A stretch of 6,068 nt of DNA, from assembly GCA_903924805.1 (NCBI GenBank), contig CAIYCZ010000543.1:1-6068 (forward strand), written 5' to 3'. The position numbers were made by a program, and so were the translations under genes. Position 1 is the stretch's first letter; each line of letters starts with the position of its first letter. The notes below the pieces were generated by a model. It worked only from the letters and a program-made list of their open reading frames with translations, was not told the DNA's origin and did not search any database. This stretch comes from an uncultured delta proteobacterium. Lineage in GTDB: Bacteria > Desulfobacterota > WTBG01 > CAIYCZ01. Shown here piece by piece: positions 1 to 5,788 of this stretch.

Positions 1-60
1 AGTTTTTTTCTTTTGCTATCCATAAAAAACACGCAGTCACAGGGGAAAATTGTTAAGGAA

Positions 61-90
61 AGCATACAGGGTAAAACCCCTGTGTGTCAA
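61..90 (-). promoter_or_regulatory. Putative leftward promoter with a dyad in its spacer
   Basis: On the minus strand TTGACA (90-85) is followed after 18 nt by TATGCT (66-61), a 6/6 match to the -35 and a 4/6 match to the -10 consensus. The spacer carries the dyad ACAGGG-N6-CCCTGT (66-83), and an extra half-site CCCCTGTG lies just downstream (45-38). The likely transcript would start near 54 and run out of the window. An ATG at 23-21 (reading M-D-S-K-R-K-K to the edge) is a possible first codon, but it has no visible Shine-Dalgarno and only seven codons are present, so no gene is called. A dyad between -35 and -10 resembles MerR-type or repressor-controlled promoters; the controlling protein is unknown. 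Confidence 0.35.
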
Positions 91-223
91 CGACGGCAGT
101 TCCTCCAGGGATAGTATTTATAAAAGCCGGAAGGTGCAGGAAGGGTGTCAAGACAGGTAATACGTGTATAAAAAATTATGTTGGGGATAGTACTGCGTCG
201 CACCATCCGCTGCATAGATTCTA

Positions 224-1861
224 TTATTTCACCTGGCGCACTTCTTCTTTTATGCGCTGAATGTGGCCGCGGCCGAGAGCTTTCACCTCACAGCCGAGCT
301 CGAAATAGCGGCGAATCTGCGCATCGCTTAAAATCCCAAAGCAGTCAACCACCGCCAGCGGCGCGCCAGCCCATTTTACCACATCATCCGGGTTGAGCTC
401 CAGATATGGTTTGTGGCGCACTGCCAGAATTATAGCCTCGGATCCTTTCAGGGCAGCCGGCAAATCCTTGTGCACCCGGATATTTTTCAGCTCTTCCTGA
501 TTACGGAAAAACCGGCTCCATGAATGACCCGGTGCCGGGTAGGTAGCCTGGCTTTCCAGTTCATACCAGTGGTCTACATAGGGGTCGTGAACCCGAAGCT
601 CTGCGCCCATCTCTGTCAATTTCCTGACCACCAGCTCTGACCCGCTGTAGCGCGTATCGCCGACATCTTCCCGGTAGCTTGCCCCGCACAGAAGCACGCT
701 CGCCCCGGCTATATATTTGCCTATATTCCGCAGGGCATCACGTGTCAGCTCGGCAACATGGAGGGCGCGCGTGTCATTGATATCAATGGCCTGGGTTGTG
801 ATTTTAAAGATGTCGTCCTCAAACCCGAGGATATGCTTGTACGCCCAGTAACCGAGTCCGCCATCTTTTGGCAGGCAGTATCCACCGACGCCGGGGCCCG
901 GGAAAATAATGTTGCTGTGGGTAGGGCGCATCTTTATTGCGTTGATCACTTTAATCAAATCAACGCCGTTTCGCTCCGCATATAAGCTCCACTCATTTAA
1001 AAACGCCAGGATCGTTGCCCGGTATGAATTTTCCACAATCTTTGTCGTCTCTGATTCAATGGGGCGATCCATGACCGTAAGAGGAAAATCCCTGGTGTTG
1101 AGAACCTCATGTAAAAATTTCTCTACCCTGTCGCGTGACTTTTTATTGCAGCCAGAACAGACCCGCCAGAAATCCCGGATGGAGCGCACATATTCACGTC
1201 CCGGCATCACGCGCTCAAAGCTGTGGGCAAGCAGCGGCCCGGATTGAATTCCCCGGGAGCGGAATGCTTTTTCCATAATCGGATATGCCACAAACTCTGT
1301 GGTGCCCGGAGCAACCGTCGTCTCTATGAGAACCAGACAGTCAGCAGGAATCTTCATGCCGATGGTCCGCATTGTTTCCTCAAGAGCGCTCATTTCCGTT
1401 TCGCCGGTCCGCAGATTCCCCAGATCCTTTTTCGTATAATCACACTGCACATCTACGACCACACAGTCAGCCATGCTCAGACAGTCACTATTGTAAGTGG
1501 CGACAAGGGTCTTTTTCTCCAGCACGCAGCGAGCTATCATCGAGTCAACTTCAGGGTCTTCTGCTTTTACCGGTGACTGCCCGCGGTTGAGCAGGGGGAT
1601 CTTCCAGAAGCTGCGCGGGCTGGGCCGCTGACAGCCTATGACAAATTTCGATGGCGCGCCGGTCTTCGTATCCGTTGTATCAGCAATAATGGCAGCCATA
1701 ACTGCGCCGACAAAGCCAACCCCCATAACGACAACAATTTCCTTTCCCTCAGAACGTGCCTGCTTAATCAGGCTCTCTATGCGCTTATATTCCGCCGCAT
1801 AATCTGCTTCCTGCGGAATTGGAAATTTTTCTCCCGTTGGGCTCAAAGAATATTCTGCCAT
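224..1861 (-). CDS. Nucleotide-sugar dehydrogenase (UDP-glucose/GDP-mannose dehydrogenase superfamily), long form
   Basis: A 545-residue cytoplasmic enzyme predicted to oxidise the C6 hydroxyl of a nucleotide sugar to a uronic acid in two NAD(P)-dependent steps, supplying surface polysaccharide synthesis. The N-terminal Rossmann fold begins at about residue 41 with the glycine motif GVGFVG (47-52). TTVAPGTTE (181-189) and ERVMPGR (216-222) match family motifs. The central helical domain has Lys274 and Asn278 in ETTKIVENSYRA. The catalytic Cys329 lies in GPGVGGYCLPKD (322-333). The C-terminal nucleotide-binding domain starts near 385, with GASYREDVGDTRYSGS at 393-408. The family is usually 400-450 residues; the extra length here comes from about 40 residues before the Rossmann fold and from longer loops. 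The ATG at 1861 is chosen because GAGGGA lies 6 nt upstream and a strong promoter lies between it and the more distal in-frame ATG at 1984. The strand after beta-2 reads CQRP rather than the usual acidic residue. Substrate (UDP-Glc, UDP-GlcNAc/ManNAc or GDP-Man) cannot be decided from sequence. The family is sure, the exact reaction is not. Confidence 0.93.
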   Translation of the reverse strand: MAEYSLSPTGEKFPIPQEADYAAEYKRIESLIKQARSEGKEIVVVMGVGFVGAVMAAIIADTTDTKTGAPSKFVIGCQRPSPRSFWKIPLLNRGQSPVKAEDPEVDSMIARCVLEKKTLVATYNSDCLSMADCVVVDVQCDYTKKDLGNLRTGETEMSALEETMRTIGMKIPADCLVLIETTVAPGTTEFVAYPIMEKAFRSRGIQSGPLLAHSFERVMPGREYVRSIRDFWRVCSGCNKKSRDRVEKFLHEVLNTRDFPLTVMDRPIESETTKIVENSYRATILAFLNEWSLYAERNGVDLIKVINAIKMRPTHSNIIFPGPGVGGYCLPKDGGLGYWAYKHILGFEDDIFKITTQAIDINDTRALHVAELTRDALRNIGKYIAGASVLLCGASYREDVGDTRYSGSELVVRKLTEMGAELRVHDPYVDHWYELESQATYPAPGHSWSRFFRNQEELKNIRVHKDLPAALKGSEAIILAVRHKPYLELNPDDVVKWAGAPLAVVDCFGILSDAQIRRYFELGCEVKALGRGHIQRIKEEVRQVK

Positions 1862-1867
1862 ATGTTT

Positions 1868-1873
1868 TCCCTC
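1868..1873 (-). promoter_or_regulatory. Ribosome binding site of the sugar dehydrogenase
   Basis: GAGGGA on the minus strand, 6 nt before the ATG at 1861. It decides the start: the longer reading from 1984 would add 41 hydrophobic/aromatic residues that have no counterpart in this family, and that ATG lies upstream of the promoter. Confidence 0.75.
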
Positions 1874-1915
1874 GTACTGGATGAATACTATAATATATTG
1901 TTTTGACTGAGGAAC

Positions 1916-1944
1916 TTTATAGATGAAGGTTAGGTATGTGTCAA
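1916..1944 (-). promoter_or_regulatory. Sigma70-type promoter of the sugar dehydrogenase
   Basis: TTGACA (1944-1939), a 17-nt spacer, then TATAAA (1921-1916): a perfect -35, ideal spacing and a 5/6 -10. Expected transcription start is near 1909, giving a leader of about 48 nt before the ATG at 1861. The promoter lies between leuD and the dehydrogenase, so that gene can be expressed independently of leuCD. Readthrough from leuCD is still possible because no strong terminator is visible between them. Confidence 0.7.
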
Positions 1945-2017
1945 CGAAAAACTCAAGAAATAAAGCCACAGAGTTTACTGACAAAAAGCCTGTTATCTGA
2001 TGGCTGATGACTTTTTA

Positions 2018-2521
2018 TTAATCGAGTTTAAAATCCCCGTGTTTTTTGATGTGCTCGACCAGCCCGCCCTCGGAGAGAATTGTTGCCATGACTTTCGGCA
2101 GAGGCGGGAAAGAGAGCGTCGCACCCTTTGTCAGATTGACGAGCTTTCCTGCCAGCAGATCCATCTCCAGTTCATCCCTTTCATCGATGGTATCTGTGTC
2201 AAGAATAATTGCCGGAAGCCCGACATTAATGCAGTTGCGGAAAAAGATGCGGGCAAAACTTTTGGCAATGACTGCGCTCACGCCGGCCATTTTAATAATA
2301 GTTGGCGCATGCTCGCGGCTTGAGCCCTGGCCGAAGTTTCTGCCCCCGACAATAAAATCACCCGTCTGCAGCGCAGCGGCAAACTCAGGCCGGGCATCCT
2401 CAAGCACGTGTTTTGCCAGCTCGGGAAGGTTGCTGCGCAGATGGAACAGCCTTCCCGGCGCTATGTGATCAGTGCTGATCCCGTCGCCAAACTTCCATGC
2501 CCTGCCTCTGAGCTTGTCCAT
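2018..2521 (-). CDS. leuD: 3-isopropylmalate dehydratase-like small subunit (LeuD / aconitase swivel domain)
   Basis: A 167-residue protein, normal length for the stand-alone swivel-domain subunit of archaeal-type isopropylmalate isomerases and homoaconitases. With the large subunit it should form a cytoplasmic hydro-lyase that moves a hydroxyl between adjacent carbons of a dicarboxylic acid. GDGISTDHIAPGR (12-24) matches the family's G-D-x-x-x-T-D-x-I-x-P start. GRNFGQGSSREHAP (60-73) is the substrate-binding signature, and FARIFFRNCINVGLP (89-103) is the following conserved block. Residue 65 is Gln where LeuD proteins usually have Cys (aconitases have Glu). The segment LFHLRSNLPELAK (25-37) is the loop expected to influence substrate choice. 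The ATG has GGAGG 4 nt upstream. The gene lies 101 nt after leuC on the same strand and is presumably co-transcribed with it. No leuA or leuB is seen nearby, so homoaconitate, citraconate/dimethylmalate or another substrate is possible instead of isopropylmalate. Confidence 0.9.
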   Translation of the reverse strand: MDKLRGRAWKFGDGISTDHIAPGRLFHLRSNLPELAKHVLEDARPEFAAALQTGDFIVGGRNFGQGSSREHAPTIIKMAGVSAVIAKSFARIFFRNCINVGLPAIILDTDTIDERDELEMDLLAGKLVNLTKGATLSFPPLPKVMATILSEGGLVEHIKKHGDFKLD

Positions 2522-2541
2522 TATGCCTCCGCAAATTTAGC

Positions 2542-2614
2542 GTTGAGGAGTTGAGGAGTTGGGAGTGCTGGAGTTTTAAAATTTTAACTCCGCAACTCTT
2601 TAACTCCTTAGCTC
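2542..2614. repeat. Palindromic GGAGTT-type intergenic repeat, copy A (between leuC and leuD)
   Basis: The left arm holds tandem GTTGAGGA units (2542-2549, 2550-2557, then a partial) followed by GAGTGCTGGAGTT (2563-2575). After a TTTTAAAATTTT-like centre, the right arm carries the inverse units AACTCC (2586-2591), AACTC (2594-2598) and AACTCC (2602-2607). The arms pair imperfectly into a long stem. The block ACTCCTTAGCTC (2603-2614) recurs exactly at 4178-4189, and GAGTGCTGGAGTT recurs with one change at 4128-4140, so this is one of two related elements in the window. In the leuC-leuD transcript it would fold between the two cistrons and could affect mRNA stability or the subunit ratio; that is inference. 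Confidence 0.6.
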
Positions 2615-2622
2615 ATAACTAA

Positions 2623-3876
2623 TTACAGAAATTCCCTGGGGTCGGTAATCCTGCCGGTAACGGCAGTTGCCGCAGCAGTTGCCGGGCTTGCCAGATAGAT
2701 AAAGGCATGGGGATTGCCCATTCTGCCCCTGAAGTTCCGGTTCTGGGTTGCAACGCACACCTCCCCGTCGGCAAGGACCCCTTCATGTACGCCCGCACAT
2801 GCGCCGCAGCCGGGGCCGGTAATCACACCACCGGCTTCCGCCAGGGTCCGAAAGGTTCCGTCTGCAAGGCCGTCAAGAAGAACCTTGCGCGAGCCGGGCG
2901 TGATGAGGAGGCGCACACCATTTGCAACTTTTTTGCCCTTCAATATCGCGGCAGCCTGCTGGAAATCCTCAAGGCGCCCGTTGCTGCTGGTACCGATAAA
3001 TACCTGGTGGACGGCAACCGACCCGGCTTCACGCACCGGTTTTACATTGTCCACAAAGTGAGGGCAGGCAATCATGGGCTCAAGACTGCTCACGTCAAAG
3101 GTAAGGGTCTTTTCATATGCAGCATCAGGGTCGGCACGCAGCGGTTTGTAACGCTGTGGCCGGCCAAGCAGCTCAAGATAGTTCCTGGTCACCTCGTCGG
3201 AGTTGAAAAGTCCCACCTTTGCTCCACACTCCACCGCCATATTGGAGATGGTCAGACGACCTGCCATTGAAAGCGTATCCATTGCCGGCCCGACAAACTC
3301 AAGCGCCCGGTAGGTTGCGCCGTCAGCTTTAACGGTTCCTATGAAATGGAGCATGAAATCCTTGGCATAGACAGCGCGGGGGAAATCCCCCTCCACGGAT
3401 ACCTTCCAGGTTTCCGGCACCCGCAGCCAGGTATGTCCCAGAGCCATGGCAACAGCAATATCTGTTGAGCCCATGCCGACGGCAAAGGCGCAGAGCGCAC
3501 CGTTGGTACAGGTGTGGGAATCAGCACCAACAATGACCGTGCCCGGATTTGCATACTGCTCGCTTGCCACGTTGTGGGAGATGCCGTTTCCAATATCAGA
3601 AAGTACTGCGCCGCTGCGCTGGCAGAACTCGCGCAGGAGCTTGTGGTCGTTTGACAACTCCTGACGGGGGCTCGGCGCGGCGTGGTCCAAAAAGACAATG
3701 GTCCGCTCAGGGCTTGATACATTCTTAAACCCCAGCTTTTCCAGCTGGCGTACGGTAAGCGGGCCCGTGCCATCCTGCACATAGACAAGGTCAACGCATA
3801 CCACGGCAAACTCACCTGCGCGCACGTTGTGCCCCGCATGCTCGCTGAGGATTTTTTCAGACAGTGTTTTACCCAT
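2623..3876 (-). CDS. leuC: 3-isopropylmalate dehydratase-like large subunit (LeuC / aconitase superfamily)
   Basis: A 417-residue protein, the usual size of archaeal-type LeuC/homoaconitase large subunits (about 420), shorter than the E. coli LeuC type (about 465). It should carry the [4Fe-4S] cluster and the catalytic core of the two-subunit hydro-lyase formed with the adjacent LeuD-like protein. Recognisable blocks: QDGTGPL (34-40), FLDHAAPSP (62-70), GADSHTCTNGAL (117-128), GPGCGACAGVHEG (354-366) and NRNFRGRMGNP (379-389). Cys357 and Cys360 are the expected second and third cluster ligands. The first ligand normally sits in a G-[ST]-C-T-N-[GS]-R motif, but here it reads GTSSNGR (295-301), with Ser297 in place of Cys. 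The rest of the protein is intact, with no frameshift. The ATG at 3876 is chosen because AAGGAG lies 5 nt upstream; the GTG at 3882 is embedded in that site. Its own promoter gives a leader of only about 34 nt, too short for a leucine attenuator. Substrate is unproven. Confidence 0.92.
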   Translation of the reverse strand: MGKTLSEKILSEHAGHNVRAGEFAVVCVDLVYVQDGTGPLTVRQLEKLGFKNVSSPERTIVFLDHAAPSPRQELSNDHKLLREFCQRSGAVLSDIGNGISHNVASEQYANPGTVIVGADSHTCTNGALCAFAVGMGSTDIAVAMALGHTWLRVPETWKVSVEGDFPRAVYAKDFMLHFIGTVKADGATYRALEFVGPAMDTLSMAGRLTISNMAVECGAKVGLFNSDEVTRNYLELLGRPQRYKPLRADPDAAYEKTLTFDVSSLEPMIACPHFVDNVKPVREAGSVAVHQVFIGTSSNGRLEDFQQAAAILKGKKVANGVRLLITPGSRKVLLDGLADGTFRTLAEAGGVITGPGCGACAGVHEGVLADGEVCVATQNRNFRGRMGNPHAFIYLASPATAAATAVTGRITDPREFL

Positions 3877-3881
3877 AGTCA

Positions 3882-3887
3882 CTCCTT
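3882..3887 (-). promoter_or_regulatory. Ribosome binding site of leuC
   Basis: AAGGAG on the minus strand, 5 nt before the ATG at 3876. The in-frame GTG at 3882-3880 shares its first G with this site and so cannot be the start, which shortens the protein by two residues relative to the longest reading. Confidence 0.75.
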
Positions 3888-3916
3888 ATTGGTAAGCGAT
3901 ACACCACTTGGAAAAG

Positions 3917-3944
3917 AATATAAAGGTACTGTCTAAACTGTCAA
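3917..3944 (-). promoter_or_regulatory. Sigma70-type promoter of leuC-leuD
   Basis: TTGACA (3944-3939), a 16-nt spacer, then TATATT (3922-3917): a perfect -35 and a 5/6 -10. Expected start of transcription is near 3910, giving a leader of about 34 nt that contains only the ribosome binding site. No leader peptide, T-box or attenuator fits in this space. Confidence 0.62.
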
Positions 3945-4045
3945 GAAGAATTGATGGCGTACTTCAGCGGCGTGTTGAATTGTGGAAAAAGGTAGCCGCA
4001 AGAGGAGAAATTTTAGGATAAGCGCAGGACCATGTGTTTCAGGAC

Positions 4046-4074
4046 TTGACAAGAAACAACAAATTATTTAGAGT
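4046..4074 (+). promoter_or_regulatory. Possible promoter of the carboxyltransferase gene
   Basis: TTGACA (4046-4051), a 17-nt spacer, then TAGAGT (4069-4074), a 4/6 match to the -10. A better A/T-rich hexamer (TATATT, 4079-4084) lies 27 nt from the -35, too far for a standard promoter. If the first pairing is used, transcription starts near 4081 and the leader is about 150 nt long, including repeat copy B. Confidence 0.42.
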
Positions 4075-4127
4075 GCGCTATATTATATATAGAGATATAA
4101 GTAAAGCCACACATATATTGAGGTAGC

Positions 4128-4196
4128 GAGTGCAGGAGTTCAAGAGTTCAGGACTTACACCCCCATCCATGCTCACCACTCCTTAGCTCCTAAACT
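4128..4196. repeat. Palindromic GGAGTT-type intergenic repeat, copy B (leader of the carboxyltransferase)
   Basis: GAGTGCAGGAGTT (4128-4140) matches copy A at 12 of 13 positions, and ACTCCTTAGCTC (4178-4189) matches copy A at all 12. Between them lie GAGTT (4144-4148) and a C-rich centre ACACCCCCATCC unlike the centre of copy A. The arms pair imperfectly. It ends about 20 nt before the ribosome binding site, within the expected mRNA leader, so a folded form could influence translation. The shared ends with divergent centres suggest a dispersed family rather than two chance palindromes. Confidence 0.55.
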
Positions 4197-4217
4197 ATTT
4201 GTTACCGGTACTTTATG

Positions 4218-4224
4218 AAAGGAG
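4218..4224 (+). promoter_or_regulatory. Ribosome binding site of the carboxyltransferase
   Basis: AAAGGAG, 7 nt before the ATG at 4232. It fixes the start there rather than at the upstream in-frame TTG at 4199, whose extra 11 residues (MLPVLYERRTL) overlap this site. Confidence 0.8.
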
Positions 4225-4231
4225 AACTCTC

Positions 4232-5785
4232 ATGGGAATCGTTTCTGACAAAGCTGCCAAGTTAAAAGAAAGGCAGGGTAAGTTTAAGGAGATGGGCGGC
4301 GCAAAGGCCGTAGAAAAACAGCATGCCCAGGGCAAGATGACCGCACGCGAGCGGCTCGACCACTTCTTTGATCCCGGGACCTTCCAGGAAATAGACATGT
4401 TTGTGCAGCATCGCTGCACCAATTTTAACATGGGTACCATGGACATCCCGACTGATGGCGTCATCACCGGGCATGGCAAGGTGAACGGCCGCACGGTGTG
4501 TGCCTATGCCCAGGACTTTACCGCGCGCGCCGGCACGCTCGGTGAAATGCATTCGAAAAAAATCACCAAGGTTATGGATCTGGCCCTGAAATCAGGTGTG
4601 CCCCTGATCGGGTTCAATGATTCAGGCGGCGCGCGTATTCAGGAGGGTGTTGATGCCCTGTTTGGCTATGGTGAAATATTTTTCCGCAACTCTGCCGCAT
4701 CAGGCGTGATTCCCCAGATAACCTGCATTATGGGTCCCACAGCAGGTGGGGCGGTCTATTCTCCGGCAATGACCGACTGGGTGTTCATGGTGAAAAAGAC
4801 CAGTTTCATGTTCATCACCGGCCCGGATGTTATCCGCGCGGTAACCGGCGAAGAGATAACCCAGGAAGACCTGGGCGGGGCAATGACCCATAACATCCGC
4901 AGCGGTGTGGCACAGTTTGCCGCAGAGAATGATTCCCATGCCATCGACATGATAAAAGAGCTCCTTTCCTATCTGCCGTCAAATAATATGGAAGACCCGC
5001 CCTATGCAGGAACCGGGGATGATCCCAATCGCCTTGATCCGGCGCTTGATGAAATTATTCCGGATAATCCCAATAAAGCCTACGACATGAAGCAGGTCAT
5101 TGCCTCGGTTGTGGACAACGGCGCTTTTTTTGAGCCCCACGAACACTATGCGCAGAACATGATTGTCTGTTTTGCCCGCCTCAACGGCCATGTTATCGGC
5201 ATTATTGCCAATCAGCCCATGAACCTTGCGGGGTGTCTCGATGTCAATGCGTCAGATAAGGCAACTAGGTTTATCCGGTTCTGCGATGCCTTCAATATTC
5301 CCCTTATTACCTTTGTCGATGTGCCGGGCTATCTGCCGGGAAAAGATCAGGAATGGTCAGGCATTATCCGCCATGGGGCAAAACTTCTGTGGTGCTATTC
5401 TGAAGCAACGGTTCCCAAATTGACCGTTATCACCCGCAAAGCCTACGGCGGCGCCTACATCGCAATGTGCAGCAGGCACCTGGGAGCAGACTTTATGTTT
5501 GCCTGGCCGGCTGCGGAGATTGCGGTCATGGGCGCTGAGGGTGCGGCAAATATCATTCATCGCCAGGAGATTCAGGCCGCGCCAGACCCTGCGGCAAAAC
5601 GCAAGGAAAAGATTGAAGAGTATCAGCAGCTCTTTTCCAACCCCTACATTGCTGCTGCCCGGGGCTATGTGGATGCGGTTATTTTCCCGCGGGAGACCAG
5701 GGTATCGCTGATCCGCGCTCTGGAGACCGTCATTAATAAGCGCGAGACCCGGCCGCCGAAGAAACATGGGAACATTCCAATATAA
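4232..5785 (+). CDS. Biotin-dependent acyl-CoA carboxyltransferase (MmdA / PccB family)
   Basis: A 517-residue protein, full length for the propionyl-CoA carboxylase beta / methylmalonyl-CoA decarboxylase alpha family (510-530). It transfers CO2 between carboxybiotin on a partner carrier and an acyl-CoA. It has two crotonase-like halves. The N-terminal half holds TARERLDHFFDPGTFQE (37-53), GFNDSGGARIQEG (127-139), GPTAGGAVYSPAM (168-180) and ITGPDVIRAVTGEEIT (195-210). The C-terminal half holds FVDVPGYLPGKDQEW (361-375), GIIRHGAKLL (377-386), TRKAYGGAYIAM (401-412) and AWPAAEIAVMGAEGAANI (424-441). Residue 410 is Ile where propionyl-CoA carboxylases usually have Asp. No transmembrane segment or biotin-attachment motif is present, so biotin carrier, biotin carboxylase or a membrane decarboxylase must be encoded elsewhere. 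The small gene beginning at 5953 is a likely partner. The family is certain; carboxylase versus decarboxylase/transcarboxylase role is open. Confidence 0.95.
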   Translation: MGIVSDKAAKLKERQGKFKEMGGAKAVEKQHAQGKMTARERLDHFFDPGTFQEIDMFVQHRCTNFNMGTMDIPTDGVITGHGKVNGRTVCAYAQDFTARAGTLGEMHSKKITKVMDLALKSGVPLIGFNDSGGARIQEGVDALFGYGEIFFRNSAASGVIPQITCIMGPTAGGAVYSPAMTDWVFMVKKTSFMFITGPDVIRAVTGEEITQEDLGGAMTHNIRSGVAQFAAENDSHAIDMIKELLSYLPSNNMEDPPYAGTGDDPNRLDPALDEIIPDNPNKAYDMKQVIASVVDNGAFFEPHEHYAQNMIVCFARLNGHVIGIIANQPMNLAGCLDVNASDKATRFIRFCDAFNIPLITFVDVPGYLPGKDQEWSGIIRHGAKLLWCYSEATVPKLTVITRKAYGGAYIAMCSRHLGADFMFAWPAAEIAVMGAEGAANIIHRQEIQAAPDPAAKRKEKIEEYQQLFSNPYIAAARGYVDAVIFPRETRVSLIRALETVINKRETRPPKKHGNIPI

Positions 5786-5788
5786 AAA

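Larger units (their letters stand above)
3877..4231. other. Divergent control region between leuC and the carboxyltransferase
   Basis: 355 bp without a supported gene, AT-rich compared with the flanking genes. From left to right it holds the leuC ribosome binding site and promoter (to 3944), about 100 bp with no clear signal (3945-4045), a rightward promoter-like site (4046-4074), an A/T tract TATATTATATATAG (4079-4092), repeat copy B (4128-4196), and the carboxyltransferase ribosome binding site. The -35 elements of the two divergent promoters are about 100 bp apart, so a shared regulator is possible but no operator dyad stands out. Confidence 0.6.

Noticed and set aside
146..155. TGTCAAGACA, a perfect short dyad containing TTGACA on the minus strand.
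   Set aside because: No -10 lies at a usable distance; the nearest A/T hexamer is 23 nt away. A 10-bp dyad alone is not informative.
1862..1984. A 41-residue N-terminal extension of the sugar dehydrogenase starting at the ATG at 1984.
   Set aside because: A strong promoter lies inside this stretch, a good ribosome binding site precedes the ATG at 1861, and the extra residues resemble nothing in the family.
1983..2005. Possible minus-strand terminator after leuD: AGCC and GGCT around an 11-nt loop, followed by five T.
   Set aside because: The stem has only 4 bp and would be very unstable; transcript readthrough into the sugar dehydrogenase cannot be excluded.
3339..3839. A long minus-strand open frame inside leuC in another frame.
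   Set aside because: It has no ribosome binding site, its Ser/Arg/Pro/Ala-rich translation is typical of a shadow frame, and it lies fully inside a well-recognised gene.
3908..4021. A 37-codon plus-strand frame starting with TTG, reading EKNIKVLSKLSRRIDGVLQR and continuing to a TAA at 4019-4021.
   Set aside because: The composition looks protein-like, but there is no Shine-Dalgarno, the start is TTG, and it overlaps the leuC promoter on the other strand. A frame this short is expected by chance.
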